From Theocolax elegans (taxonomy: Eukaryota; Arthropoda; Insecta; Hymenoptera; Cerocephalidae): a stretch of DNA of 64,000 bases. Positions 1-14,600 of the stretch are shown here, one piece after another. How positions within the stretch are numbered: position 1 is the first letter of the stretch; each line of letters starts with the position of its first letter. The notes beneath the pieces are model-generated. The model searched no databases. It was not told where the DNA came from and saw nothing but the letters and a program-made list of their open reading frames with translations. The stretch covers positions 94,677,580-94,741,579 of the forward strand of contig CM047425.1 in NCBI GenBank assembly GCA_026168455.1, in the 5' to 3' direction. The position numbers and the translations under genes were made by a program.

Positions 1-3000
1 TTGAATTATTATTTAAGTATATAATTATTATTGTTAACAACAATTTTCGACTGTGTATTCAAAAAATGAAACCACGAAGTATACATATATATAAGAATGA
101 ACAATTGTAGAAAAATCACTTATCGAGTACGTATTTTTTAAGCAAGACACGAAAAGGAAAAAGAGAAACTCGTAGCAAGGAAGAATATTGCAATATTGTT
201 AAACCGTGTGCCGTCGCATATCGTCCTGCTTTCCCTAAATGCGGCAAGGCTTTTATTGGGGAGCTTAAGTTTCTCGTTCTTGTCCCGTAACGCCAGGAAA
301 ATGAAAACCGGTGTCTTACCGATGGTCAAGAAAAGAGATACCGAAAAACTTTATTATGGCAGGTAAAAGCAACCGAGGTAAAGATTTTATAGCGGAATTT
401 TACTCTACGGTTTGTGTACTTTGAGCCCTCCGAAACTAGAGCATTAGACATTTTTAAGCCACTACGATATTTCGAATATTTTTTTTTATCAGGAAAAGAA
501 TATTTAACATTGCTGACGATCAAAAAGATAATTTTAAATTATTTTGGTGACATTTCGATGATTTAGGTATTCTTCAAACTCATCAAACTACACTTGTTTT
601 TGTTAATAAAATGCATTGAATTGTCAATAATTTGAGATTATGGTTTTCTCAAGCAAATCGACATTTTAATTTCATTAATTATTATTTTGTTAGTTGCTTT
701 CAAAGGAATACGTGTGAATTTTGTTTAAATAGGGTGAAGAGAGTAAACATATTTAGTATTTCTGAAATAATATTGTTTACGTGATTTGAATAAAAGCATA
801 ACGCTTGTATTACAATTAGAAATTAAGGTGCTATTATATTTTAATTCAGTCAAATATATATTAATAGTTAACCATGATTCGTGTTATATTATTTAAAAAA
901 TGTATAGTGTAAATACTACGGGAAAAGAATATTCAGTTTTCACCAGTTTATAAACAGTTTACTTTTAGTACCCGTTACTTAAGGATAAAACCATTTAATT
1001 GGTAAGAATCTTTTTAGTCACGTAGACGCATACATTTCTATATTCGTTAGATAATCTCATTACCACCTATATGACGAATGTTTATTAACAAATAAAAAAC
1101 GATTTTTTGCTATGCAACGTACGTTAAAATGAATAATTGACTCCCGTGAAGACAGGTATAAGAAAAGCAAAGCCATACGTCGCAGAATAAAGAGACAACC
1201 GCCTGTACAGCTAATAAAGACGCACTCACAAAATGTTAGTCCTCGAAAATGTCGAAGCCCCTGAAGAAGCTTCTGAGAAAACGATCGGGAAGTTCTGTGC
1301 CTTCCCTTTGACTACACTGTCCGATGCGTTTAATTGTGCGTCATTGTTGGCAAAACAAATGGCCGCGCGCGCGCGTCACCTTTTGTGTGCGGGGACGCGG
1401 CCGAAGAAACCCTGGGCGGTACCTCGAGAGTTTTGCACGCGCGAACCGCTTTTCTTGGCAAGGCTCTCGTCCCAACTTGACTCGCTTTAATTGCATCATT
1501 ATTGAGGGATTGTTCGGACGCACGGTCTTTATTTCGAATCGTTTCCTCTCTTTCGGACTCACTCTACATACACACACACACACAAACACAAACACACACG
1601 TGTATTCTACATCGTTATATTGTTTCCAGGTTTATTGGGTCGATCGGTATAACGGTTAATTAACATTGTATTAACACTGCCTGCAAGGACTCCGATTTTC
1701 GGCTATCGTTCTCCTGACTAGGAGAAGCATTTACCTCCTTATATTGTGGACAATTTGAAAACGTTTATACGATATTATTTTTTAAATAGGTAAACTAAAC
1801 TCGTCACGTCGAATTTGAATAAACCTTTTTTGTTGCATTTTTTTTATTCTTATACTTTAATTTGATTAATTTTGATGATTCGCACTTCAGATTTTAAGAA
1901 GAATACTGCGCTAAATTGCGAGAAACTATCATAACGAGATACAAAGGAGAATGCCAACGGAAAGCATTTGAAGTATATCTATATACATTCAAAATTTGTA
2001 TATATAGATATACTTGCAATGTTAAAAATGAAACTTTGTCGGTTAATTGTGGCTTTTCCTTTCATTTCCCGAAAATCATTTTTTTTGCAAATGAAATATC
2101 ACTAGTAAAAGTAAAAGATAAGGCATGATTTATACGTCTTGGAACGTCTTTATACTTATTGGCGAACTCCTTTAATGCTTAAAGTTCTCTGATAAAATTG
2201 TAGATTAATAGTCACAAGTTAATATTTACTTTCGTCTGTTTTATATTATTAGACAGTATACTTTCTACTAAAATTTCCAGAGTTTCGTTTACTTTACTAA
2301 GTTTTTACAAACATACAAACTGTACATTGTAAAACTATAAAGACAACCTTACTTCAGTTTGTTACCAATTTAACTTTCAAGTATAAACCGTTTTTATTAT
2401 ATATATTAATGCGAAAACATCGAACGTATTCTGCACAAATATACTCCATAAGAAATGTGTACCACAAATTTATTTGTTACTACATACTGATATTATAGTC
2501 TAGAAAATTAATTTTATATATATACATAATTACATGTATACAGGGTGGTAACGCACTCTATATGTGTACATTAAGATAATATTGATCAGAATCTATAATA
2601 TATGTGGAGCTTTTTATTAAAAGGTTCCAATTATAGAGTAAGTTCGGTGCTTTTTATAATTCCATTATATATATATATTGGAAAATTAATAAATTAACTT
2701 GCAGGTACATGCGTGAAAAGAAAATTGGTATATAAAAATCGAAATAAAACTGAAATTGAGCGATTAAACAGAATGTATACTTACAATATATTAATTAAAT
2801 AAAAAAACAATACCAGGAAATGAAAATTTTCAAGTTATACTTATCAAAATTATCAAAGTCACCTGAACAAAAAGTTTGACGAAACTCAAACTCGTAATTC
2901 CTAAGCAAACCATCTAATCTCGGGACACTTACAATACATTTTTTCGCAATCCAAAAACCCACTTTGGAAAAAAACCAGAATTTTGATAAGAAAATCCGCG

Positions 3001-6000
3001 GTTCAATTTCTCAACCCCTATCGTTCTCGAGGAAAATTCTCATTTTTCTTGATCGATGGGACGAGTCGATTGTACGCCTGTGCGCGCACGCGTCTGTGTG
3101 TATGTGTAAGAGAGCACCAAAATGGCGTCTCGCCGAGAAATCGCGTGAGGGACCCATTACAGGTATCACGCGAGAGAAAAGAAACTCTCTCACCGTGTGC
3201 GCGCGCGTTACAAAAGGAACAAAAAGAAGAAGAAGAAGAAGTAGAAACACGGCCGCACGAAATTGTAATACGTATTCGGAACGGAGAACGGGAGGGTAGG
3301 GAGGGAGAGAAAAGCGTGGCTTTATATAGCGGGCGCAATATAACCATAAAATGCAGATAATGGCCGAACGCGATATTCCGAGGGAAGAGAAGGAAACGTG
3401 CAGCACGCAAGCCAGCGTCGCCTCCTTTTTCTTCCCTCTCCGCGTCCGTGAAGGGGGCAAATAAAAACGGGCTGGATTTTAATGGGAAGACCGAGAAAGA
3501 GAGGGAACGAAAGAGTATAGACGATGCGCATCGCGTGAATAGAGACGCGAACGAATGGGAAACCGACGACGATGCTTTTCTACGCAACTATGGACGACCG
3601 CGGGAGTTTTCGTCGATTTTTCAATTGTCCTCGTACTTTCTGAAGCTTCTCTTTTTCTTAGATTTATAATGTGGCTGCATTACGTAAACGCAAACGTCGT
3701 GAGAAATCTTAGCGTCAATTCTAATAATTGTTCATGTGTATAGGCTCTTCGTCTGCTGTTTCGAAGTGGCCTCGTATATACAACATTTTATCTATAGAGA
3801 ACGCGTTTGTTTCAATCTTTTTCTATTATCATCTTATAGATACCCGATAATTTGAAAAACCATCGACAGAATTTTTAATCGACTTACTAGCTTTCTTTGT
3901 TGAATTGTAAATTAAAATCAATGTACATCAGAACAGATTATTACGAATAAATAGTAATATATTCCACAAACTACACATTTAATACAAAATTTTATATACA
4001 AAATCTATGTTATTATTTTTGTTAATAAATATAATATTAGAATCAGTAGCCAGTTTTCGAAATTTACTATAGTTCTTTGATAAAATTTTAATGCACATCT
4101 ACTTTAATAAAACTACATACAAATACAATGACATTAATAAACGAATTAAAAATTTCCAAGCATAAATATATGATATAAACATAAACAGTTAAAATATTTA
4201 ATCTGAGGGCTTAGAAAGTGTTATATTTTGTATATAAGTAAAAGAAAATAACGAACAAAATTTTTAATTCTTTCAGTCACATTATTTTAAACTCTGTAAA
4301 GTAAATTTATTTAAAATGTATTTCATCAAAGAACATTAATTAAAACAATTTTATAAAAGATAGTTAAGAATATTAATACGATTAACATATACACCAAATA
4401 ACTAATTGAAGAATTATAATCCAAAGAAAAAATGTTACAGAAAAAAACATGCAACAAAAATATTTGTCCACTGTAAAATGCATAATATAAAGGCACAACA
4501 ATAACGAAATAATAATATAAGCACGTGACACTGACTATATGAAAACGCATTTTAAAGTGATTTTGACGTTTGCGTACCAAGGGCGTCTAAGGTGCAGAGA
4601 TCGTGAAGAGCCGGGACTGACGTTGCTGCGCTCGCGTTCGCAACGTTGCACGCTGCAACAATAGAGACACATGTGATAGCCTTTTTTTTGTTCATATGAT
4701 GCACACAACGTTACCATCTTTGTATATATACCTTCATCGACACATACACTTTTTTAGCGAGTCGAACGAAGACTTTCAAAGTATACCTTACATTCGTAAG
4801 TTCTACTTCTCCGACTTTTTTTAATTCTTAATCTTGATAGTGTCGATGAACGGGAGACGATAACAAATTTCGGGATATCACGCGGTTACACGCAAGATAA
4901 TATCGTTCGCGGAGCCTTTGATGATCTTCCGTTATGGACTTTTTTGACGACGCAATGATCGGTGATGAAGTTAAGCGACAGTTGATTAAATATATTGTTT
5001 TAGACTTTGCTTTTAATCGAACGTATGTACAAAAATGACGACTATTTGACATGCGTTTGCGATGGAATTGAGGAATTATTGTTTTTCAGTTGAAATTTTA
5101 TTATTTTAATTATCGACTACAGCTAAATAATTATTTATTGTTTTACCGTGGTAATTATTTAATAATTAACATATAACTATAGATTGTAATAGGCACTAAA
5201 AAAATACAAATGTTACCTTAAAACAATTAAATTTATTTTTATTTATAAATCATAATTATATAGTAAAATTACGAATATCATTAAAAAATTTAAGTCGATT
5301 CATTTATTCCTTACCCAGCACAATGTTTTTACAAATTAAAAATCTAAAAAAGTGAAATGTTTTACTTAAAAAATCAATAAAATTCATTAATTCACTATAT
5401 TAATTAACAAGATTATCGAAAAAGTGATATTGATCGATAAAAATGAACTTATTTACGCTTATAAGTTGCTCTAAACGGATTTACCTAGGCGCTAATAATG
5501 TTCTGGACATCGTCGCGGCCTCCCTTTCGCGTCGAGATTATCTCACAAATATTTGAGTGCAATTAGATGTTTGCCCGCGCGTTAAGCGTGTTTGCACCGT
5601 CGTATCTAGAACGCGGTTCTCTCCACTTTTCACCGGTGCATTTCTATATATTATTCCTGCTAATTATATGACCGACGGAAATCTCTCGGAATACCCGCAA
5701 TCACACACGGAATTAACGAATTTTATCATTTTAATTAAATAGTATTACTGCATCTCGATATCAAATTTACGGTAACAAAATATATAAATACTCAAGTTAT
5801 ATCGTACTATGGACGATAAAAATAATTAATAGTTAAATCTAACTCCTAAATCGTGAATATTTTCATGCATTTATATCAGTATAATTATAAGTTGTAGAAT
5901 GGTTTTAAGGTATGTTGTCGTTTATATACAATAAGGTTTGACGTTATAATCCATTTGTAATAATAATTGTACGGTGATCGTACTCATACATTCAGGTGTT

Positions 6001-7323
6001 TAAGTGATCGAGACCAGATTTTAGAATAATAATATTATTCTCACGCAGTAGGGGCATTTTGTATTAAGGAAATGTGATAGCCAAATTACACGGAGCTTCT
6101 TTTAAAAATTCGCAAATTTTATGTAATTATCAAACTACAAATCTGGAAAAATTCGTACGTGACACTTAAGTAATATAGCAGAAGCTGACAGACAGAGAGA
6201 TTTTACTGAAATAATTAATTTTAAATTAATTAAAAATTATTAACCACTTTTCGTCGGTAATGTTTAGATGAAAAATTGATCCTTGCGGCATTGCACGAAA
6301 ATCGCAATAATTTAGTGATAAAAAATTTAAAAAAAAATCATAGATACTATTCTAAGCAAGTAGAAGAGGGTTACAGAGAGATTTTTTGGAATAATTCAAC
6401 CAATTGTTAATTAAAAATTAAATGTAGATGACAATTTTTTTAGTCTCACATCTCCTTAAGTAGAATTTGGAGATTTATGTGTTTCATTGATACTTGTTCG
6501 AGTCTTACTCAAAATTATTTAATTCCCTGTTAATTCCCTTAAGTGACATGTAAGTATACATAAGAAATTACCTATTTGTTTGTGGCTTAAGCTTTTTTTT
6601 ACGTTTATCAGCCCATCCTATTTAAATCATTACGAGAATTGGTGAACCATGATAGATTTCTATACTAAAGATGATTACGTAATAATTATTCAATTACATA
6701 ATTAGTTTGAAGTAATAATGAGAAAAACTCATATAATATTTATAATTTTACAGATAAAATTTTTTTGTAAATAATGTCTTGAAAATATTTCCAACTTATA
6801 ACTAATTTAAATTTATAATATTATAACGTAAGATTGTCAAAAATAAATAAGTACATCGTATTAATGAGTTATTCAAAAATGTGTTTGATTATAAATTTAA
6901 TTTGTTTATTGACAAATTGGAAATATATAATTAGAAAATTGGAGAATATATAATTTAATTTTTATCAAGTATTGCAATATTTCGGCTGTGAAAATTCAAT
7001 TAATAAACTATATATATGAAGTATTGATTAATGTGTAATTGAAGTATGTTATATATAATTCAATAACATTCCATACGATCAATAAGTGCTGCAATAAGTG
7101 CTGCTTACTTAAGTAAATCTATCAAAATAAAGATTTATCGGCGAACACAAAACGAAATTTTCGATTAGATTGCTATTGTATACATAGGGAGCTATGCCAA
7201 ATCGTTACAACGAGAATATAAACGATCATTCATGGAATTGAAATCGTATAGTGCAAATAGTATAGAGTAAATTGTGTAGTGTAACGTCATAAATAGGTTG
7301 AAAATTGTTAACTCGAAACTCAC
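1..7323 (-). other. caudal intron 1 (5' part), non-coding
   Basis: Everything left of the caudal splice donor is read as the first intron, running off the window edge. I looked on the minus strand for the homeodomain exon (KIWFQN and RYITIRR signatures) and did not find it. The stretch is mostly AT-rich, with CpG-rich islands at about 1340-1580, 3050-3620, 4560-4660, 4850-5050 and 5500-5700, each containing chance open frames. A (CA)n microsatellite lies at 1569-1600 and an (AAG)n run at about 3222-3241. The islands could be intronic enhancers (inference). No gene is called. Confidence 0.6.
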
Positions 7324-8020
7324 CAGGATTAGGTTGATTCTGGTACGAGGTCTTCTTCATCCACTCGTAAGGACTCCTATTTTGTCCAGGTCTGATCGGT
7401 GTCGTGTTGTTATTATTAGCAGTATTAATGTTATTGTTGTTGTTATTTGCGGTGGGCGAGGCAGGAGTACCAGGGCTACTCATTTCGCTACCGCTGACCG
7501 TGATCGGCGGACTGGGTTCGCCAGCCCCGACTCCGGCATTGGTATTACTACCTTCGTCACCGCTCCATTCGATCGGTCCCTGCACCGAAGAGATTTGCAT
7601 GTGTTGCTGATGGGACTGATGTTGAACTTGCTGCTGGTGTTGTTGGTGGTGTTGCTGTTGTTGTTGCTGCTGCTGTTGCTGCTGCTGCTGATAAGCCTGG
7701 TGGTGCTGGTACTGTAGGTACGGATGAGCATGGGGATGGCTCGACCAGAGATCGTGCTCGAGGTATTGCTGAGCAGCAGCTGCAACCGCTGCAGCTTGGT
7801 GGTGGTGGTGACCATATCCGTACCACGCGCACTGCTGGCCAGGTTCGCCGATCTGCTGACCCTGAGTCGCGGAGATTTGTTGTTGCTGCTGCTGGGGTTG
7901 ACCAGTCGGCTGCTGAGATTCACCCGTAAAACTCGGCGGTGACTGTTGGTGCGCTATGCTCGACTGTTGCCGATACATGAGCGGACTGTAGTACGACACC
8001 ATGTTGCTGATTTCCGTCAT
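7324..8020 (-). CDS. cad: caudal homeobox transcription factor, coding exon 1
   Basis: First coding exon of caudal (Cdx family), a nuclear homeodomain factor for posterior patterning and gut identity. Seen, in order: an N-terminus with MVSYYSPLMYR, Gln-rich runs (about residues 43-48 and 110-122), a His/Ala-rich segment, SPPITVSGSEMSSPG (about 169-183, near-identical to the Drosophila caudal motif), a polyAsn run (about 193-205), then SPYEWMKKTSYQNQPNP, the motif that precedes the homeodomain. The exon stops at CCTG|GTGAGT (donor at 7323), splitting the Gly codon of NPG as in other caudal genes; open frame beyond it is intron. The start is the ATG at 8018-8020; the second Met (codon 7, 8000-8002) matches the usual start in other insects and could be used instead. 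The homeodomain exon is not visible in the window. CAG/CTG and AAC repeats make length variation likely. Confidence 0.96.
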
Positions 8021-8600
8021 ACGAGCTCGAGTTGGGCCGGCTCGGGGCCTCGCGGAATTTCGACACTCTTACTCTCGGTTACTCTCTACGTATTATACGC
8101 TACGTCACTTTGACGGCGTCACGCGCGCGCGCATGGGATCCTGATGCCTCTTCGTCAAATATACGTATACGTACACATATAAATATACATACACCGGTAC
8201 ACGTAGCTCTATACATGCAGGTATACATATACACATACACACACGACCCCCCGAATGTACAGCGATGTTGAGGGAACGAGCGACGGCGCGTTTGTGACTC
8301 GAACCGAGTAAAGCTACTCGGCTGCTTAGCTCCGCCCGTGACTCGGCTGATCCCGCCCATCGACCCCCACCTACGCCGTGGGCTCTTTCGGCCAATCGGG
8401 CTGGGGCCAATGGCGCCGGCCGAGCGCGGGAGTGTCGCACGAGATAACCCGATATATCCACCCGAGAGCCGCGTTGATAACGGGCCTTCGCGGGAGCTTC
8501 GCACTGCGGCTTTTTATGGCCGGACTGGCGGACTGGCGGACTGGGATGATCGACTGCGCATCGGGGCTAATTAAATTTGTTACTCCGGAGCTTCGGACGC
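8021..8600 (-). promoter_or_regulatory. CpG-rich 5' region and probable promoter of caudal
   Basis: Directly upstream of the caudal ATG the composition changes from AT-rich to strongly CpG-rich, and it returns to AT-rich near 8600. The block should hold the 5' UTR and core promoter. On the minus strand a TATA-like CATAAAAAG is visible at about 8509-8517, but no initiator at the right distance stands out, so the start site is not fixed. Open frames on both strands here are composition artefacts. Confidence 0.5.
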
Positions 8601-11600
8601 TAATTTATTACCATACCGAGGACCTCTTTCGGAAGATTTTTCTCACAAAGTTTCTGTCTATCTCTTATGTGCACGTTTTCGAGCGAGTCTCGATGTTTCT
8701 TTGAACTTGGCTTATTTTCTATACTTAACTAAATCTCGATATACTTTTATGCTTTCAAGCTATACAATTGTTAAGAAATTTAAATGTATATATATATATA
8801 TACAAGCAAATTGGAATACGTATATATACACCTATAAATCACTTTTTGTCAACTCCAGTTGAATAATACGTTCCGTATCTATTATATTAATTTAAAAACT
8901 ACTGGGTGTTATTAAACCTTTCTTATTTTAAGGCAAAAGTCAATAATCCTTTGTTTTACTTTAATCGATTTTAAGTATAATCGGCGTAAGCGGGGCTATT
9001 TAATCTGTAGGCAGACTGTATACATACAAGAGCTTGAACGCGTCTCTAAATCCACCTGCCCTCAAATCTGTAAATGTAAGGATTATATCGGTATTACCTT
9101 CTACACTTTTCGAATATCCAATCGCGTTTCATTCATAAACGTACACTTACATTGTTTAGATTTGATGAACCGACTAATTTCACATTGCATTCAGTTATTT
9201 AATTCCTTCAGTTTGGATTATCGTATTATAATGATTAATATATTAATCGCTTTATAAGATTAGGGGGTCATTTTTCTTTTATTGCTCTAATTATTTTGTT
9301 ATTGCAGTTGTGAATAGAATAATTATTACAAGTAAATATATATATAAACGAGTGAAATTAGTTACCAATTGTATTATAAGTCTTATCATTTACGTCGTAT
9401 ATAACATCAATAGTTTGATGTACACTTATCGATAATTTTATAAGCGCTTCTTCTATAGCTGATACAGAGGTATATTTTGTTTTATCACACAGTAGATAAT
9501 ATAATATTTTTGTCCTGTATATTTTATATTTGGCAAAATTAGACTACTCGTAAATCAATTATTTAGTTACAGACTTATATGTACACATATAAAATAAAGA
9601 TGCGAATTGGAAAAACCATAAAATTATTTAAGAGAAGTTAATTATTCGTACACTATAAGGGAGTAAAATTCGCATTCATTCCCTAGGATAAAACTTGCTT
9701 CCCAAACTTAAGCGATTGTATCCAAAGTGTATATAAAATATTTCACAAAAATTATCCTGGAAAAAATAACCTGATTTAACAACAACGGCAATTTAATATT
9801 AGTTTCTTTGTGTATCAATTTCAATTTTCCCATTTTTATAATATTTTATTCAACATGAATGCGGGGACTAAAAGTGGAGTTTTCAGATAGTTTAGTTAAA
9901 AATCCATTTACATAAGCGCACTGATAGATCATCGTAACGAAATTATAAATATTTTCTTGAATCATTGAATCAAGAATGATTAATAAGCATAACTCGTTTA
10001 CTCATAAATATATAATGTGTATATACAATGATTAGCGCGTAAATATCTGAAAATTCGTATTATATAAATTAGGTACATAACTTCTTGTTGTAATATTATA
10101 ATATTCGATAAGTTGTGCGTGAGTGTGTATATACCTATATAATATCGTCTATAATGAAACGACCAATGTTTACAAATAAATTGATGTACACTACAATTAA
10201 GTAAATTCTTGAATGAAGACTTTTAAAGAAAATTTATAGTTGTGCAATACGTATATTGTAGACATTAAAAACCGTAGATTATTAATTTACCCCGCACAGA
10301 GAAAGAGAAACTCGAGTTAATCCAGGTGCAAACGAGCGTAATGTTTGCATTTGAAATCATCTCAAACATTGAACGCATACAAAAGCCATAAGAAGTTGGA
10401 TAGTGCATCGTAGAATTGGAAAGTCACACACACACACACACAAGTACATTTAAGCATATACTTCACCTTCGATTTTCCAGAAAAACTCGTTACATCCAAG
10501 AGAGGTGATAACTCTCCACCTCCTTGACCAATAAAACTGACTATTGTCTATGTTTCTCAGAAGGACATACACCGTACACCTATATATAATTAAGCTTCAC
10601 TATGAAAACAAAAGTTAAGTACATATATATATACATGACAGCACACAAGATTAACGAAAGAAAGAGACTATTTGAATATATATTATATATGTAGGTGGAC
10701 GTACATAGAGAATCACATATATATATGTATATATGTATACGTATATATACGTTCCTCTTAATACACACGCAGCTTACGAAATTCAGGTAGTTAGTAACGA
10801 ATGTTCGAACAATTGGATATATATATATGTCCAGGTACTTTTAAGCCGGTTATATTTGTTTCGATGCGATTTTCTCGCGCTCACACTTTTTCATCCCTAT
10901 TGTAAAACTCTTCGAAAGTCATTAGAGGGTCGTCAGGTACGAAGGTGAACACGTACGTTTTTCTCTTCTCGGCTCTTTTTTTTTTTGGTATACCTTTAGG
11001 AATAGTCGACGCGTATAATTGGAGTTAACAGACTGTCCCGCTTGATGTTCATATTTATGGTTTTTATAATGTTTTTATTGCAACTCTCATATTTTACGGT
11101 AAATGCGTTATATACCGCGCGCATATTTTTTTTTGTTTCGTACGAATGGATTTGATTCCGTTCCGCTTTTAAACTATAACTGTATTCATGTATATATATA
11201 CGTATACTTCCTTTCTTATCTAAAGCTGGTTTAACTTGTATTTTAAATAATAATAAATTTGTTTACTATACAATGTTACACACACACACATATATATATA
11301 TACCTATATATGTATATTAACATAGGACAATACGGCATAGGGATATTATCTTTCAAAGACAATTTTATTGTCTAATTATCCTAATTATATGTGTGTTTGC
11401 ATAGTTTTGGAATCGGTTAATTATGTATACCTACAATAAAACAGGATTATACCAATGGTAGAGGATAATGCGTACGACTGCTTTTGAATTATTGTCAAGA
11501 GAGTGATAAAAATTGAGTATGTGTGTATATAGTTTTGAAAATTATTAAACGTGTTGTCTATGTATATAGAAATATTATTAGTTTATAAGTTAGGTTAACC

Positions 11601-14600
11601 ACAAGCGAGTAAAACATTGTAATTGGTAAGTCGATGGGATTATATGCAACTATTTTATGCAGACTTATATGTTACAAGTTGATAACAGACTGTAGTTGTA
11701 ACTGATAAGAAATTTGTTTACATTGTGATATTATTTAAGTTAAATATTTTCGTTTAATAAATATTAAGTTTCTCGTGTACGCTCTATTATAGATTCATTA
11801 AAGTGAAAACGAAATCGAAAGTTTATTCTAACGAATTTATACAGAAGAATTTATTTTAAAAAAATCTGAGAGGCTAGTTACCTGTATATAATGGCTCTCG
11901 CGCTATACTTGCGTCAGGCGCTGTCGCGCCTTTTGATTTAACAATATTATATGTCTAAACGGTGATGCGTACAATTAACAAATAGTTGATCGTGTCTGAC
12001 AAAAATTCTAAAAACATTTTTAAAATACGCTTCTTAATTGTACTTCCAAAATACAATTTGATTAGTAAAATAAATGCGATAGGTGTAAAAAGATAATAAA
12101 ATACTTTTCATAATCTTTTAAGTTTTTAAACGATAAGTACGTGCTTAGTGAATACATATGTATGATAAAAAATAAAATCCAAATGCGTAAATAAATAAAA
12201 ATGAAAGTATTAAATAAACTGAACTGATTAAGCTATTTAAATATATATTTATATATATATATAAGGAACATTGCAAAAGCAAGCACCTCGGACCCGATTG
12301 CTTTCGTCCGATTGGAACCTCGCGTAAATGTAATATTTTATTGCAGCTGCAGGCGCGAAACGTAGCTTTCGAAATACTTACGAGATTTTCGCGCCGTATA
12401 TATATGTATACGTTTCCGAGGTGTTTTCGCGGCAAAGAGTCTCTTCGCGCGCGCGAGCGTATACTTACTTTCATAAATCAACGGCGCGCGAGCTCACAAT
12501 TATGATTTACCTCGGACGAAAAGTTATACCTTGGCGTAGCGCGCGAGTGCATTTGTAGCTTTTAGTTAACAACGTTTTACGATTAATGTCTTGTGGCTTT
12601 AATATCAATTATTCATTGTTACACTCTAACATTTCCCACGCGTTCTCAATGTTTTCGTTTAACGATGTCAAGAAGGTTTATCTATTCGTTTTATGGATGA
12701 GTTTCGTGTGTTTCGTTGTGCCTATGTAGATATATATGAATGGTAATTACGATACACATCTTATTTCTTCTTATTTGATTATAAATCATTGTTTTTATTT
12801 TGTTGTTTTAATTTAAATACAAATTTATTAGCAGAAAAGTTTGTGATTCAATTAGTTTTGGTAATATTCAATTAGTATTGGTGATATGCATATATATCAA
12901 TGTGCTCTGTAAGACATTAAAAATTTATTGAATTATGATAATCTATGATTTATTTTCTAATCCTATACTTTGTTCAGGGTACGATAATGTATAGATACAT
13001 CGCAATGTTTTGGACTACTATATATAGCGATTCTTCAACTTTGACTTTCGCCGAGTTTTGGAATGTTATTAGTTACTATTATAATACTATTTAAATGTTA
13101 ATTTTTCTCACTTATTTACAAAAGTTATTATACGATATGATACTGGAGTTGACTTTTTAGTCCAGTAAATTTATAAAAGAATATAACGAGCACTTAATCG
13201 CAAAATATATTTGACGAATCAATAATTTCAAATTTGATGTATTTCTTTAATTATTAACTGGAGATTCTTCATCGGTTTTCTATTTATTAACATTACATTA
13301 CAAAACCCTGCTAGAAATTTAACTATTGTTTACTATTAACGTGTTAATCAAGTGGGACCCTTTTCAATCAATATCAATTTTATAAATTTAACATTTGAAG
13401 ATTAAATCAAACTCTAATTTTGTCATTAATTGTGTATTCGTTCGGTATTCCGTGGCCATATCGACGCACCGGACGAAGAATTAAGCGCAATTCAGATTTT
13501 TCCATTTAAAATAACATTACAATATCTGAGTTGTGTTCTTCTTCGTACGAGGCGTCGATATGCGGTTAGAGTTCTATTAGAGAGTATTTTAAAAACTTCT
13601 TTAAAATATCTTTTATTATGATCGTACATTCAATTGTCAATATTACAATTTGTTAAAGTGAAGGGATATTTAATTTTTATATTATAACAAAATAATTGTA
13701 GAATGGCGTCTTAAATATCGGAATTGACTAAAAAATAACTATAATAATTCGTTAACATTTCTAGTAGGGAATGTATATTCGTTACTTTATATAATTTTAC
13801 TTTTTTATGTATAGAGTTTTCAATTTTAATGGATAGTAAAATAAGTCGGCTTATTTGATAGCATTTTTAAAGAATCTAGCTAATGATAAACAATATCGAA
13901 AAAGAGTCTATATATATACGAATGATTTATCAAATTCATGTATGACTTTAGCACACTGACACCATCAGGATGATTTCAAAAACATCATGTATCTCAACTA
14001 ACTAATAAACTCAGCTATTTTTAACTTTTACTATCAAATTCATGTGTACATGTATATAATATACATATATATTTTAACTATTATACATAATAAGTTACGC
14101 AATACAAATGATACTTATGAAGCACAATGCGTGTAAAAATTTGCAATTAATCCATTCAAATTTTATAAGCTGCCGTATTTTTAATCGATTTATCCACAAA
14201 TTTATATAAATTTAGCACAGTAATTACTTATACTATTTAAGGATATATAAACAATCATTTACTATTTTTTGTATTTGTTCAATTTGTTAAATTTTAGCAC
14301 TATAAATACTAAATCATTAAGCGTATAATATGTTGAATATAAAAAAGTTATCAACATTGAAAGAAAGGTTGATATGACACGCAATATATGAAATGAGGTG
14401 AATTTACAGGTGCACCATAACTGGAGTCTTTGGTGAAAATGCTCTAGGTTATGCGTCGAAGCACACGAACGCAATAAGTCAAAGATAATCTCGGTATAAT
14501 AACCGATGCTCGATACGAGACCGCGTCGCGCAGGCAACGTGCGTGTCACAATATTGACCCGAGGCCCCGAAAAGTCAACTCTTGGCAGCCCCTTCGAAGG

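Noticed and set aside
3011..3669. Several overlapping open frames up to 189 codons on both strands
   Set aside because: They overlap in different frames of one CpG-rich block, are low in complexity (Ser, Arg, Phe runs) and show no domain.
4828..5052. Minus-strand open frame containing EDHQRL, reminiscent of caudal homeodomain helix 1 (TDHQRLELEKEF)
   Set aside because: The match is five residues; the following sequence lacks RYITIRR and KIWFQNRR and there is no splice context. Chance similarity.
7298..7942. Plus-strand and alternative-frame open frames rich in Leu, Ser or Asn
   Set aside because: Shadows of the CAG/AAC repeats of caudal exon 1.
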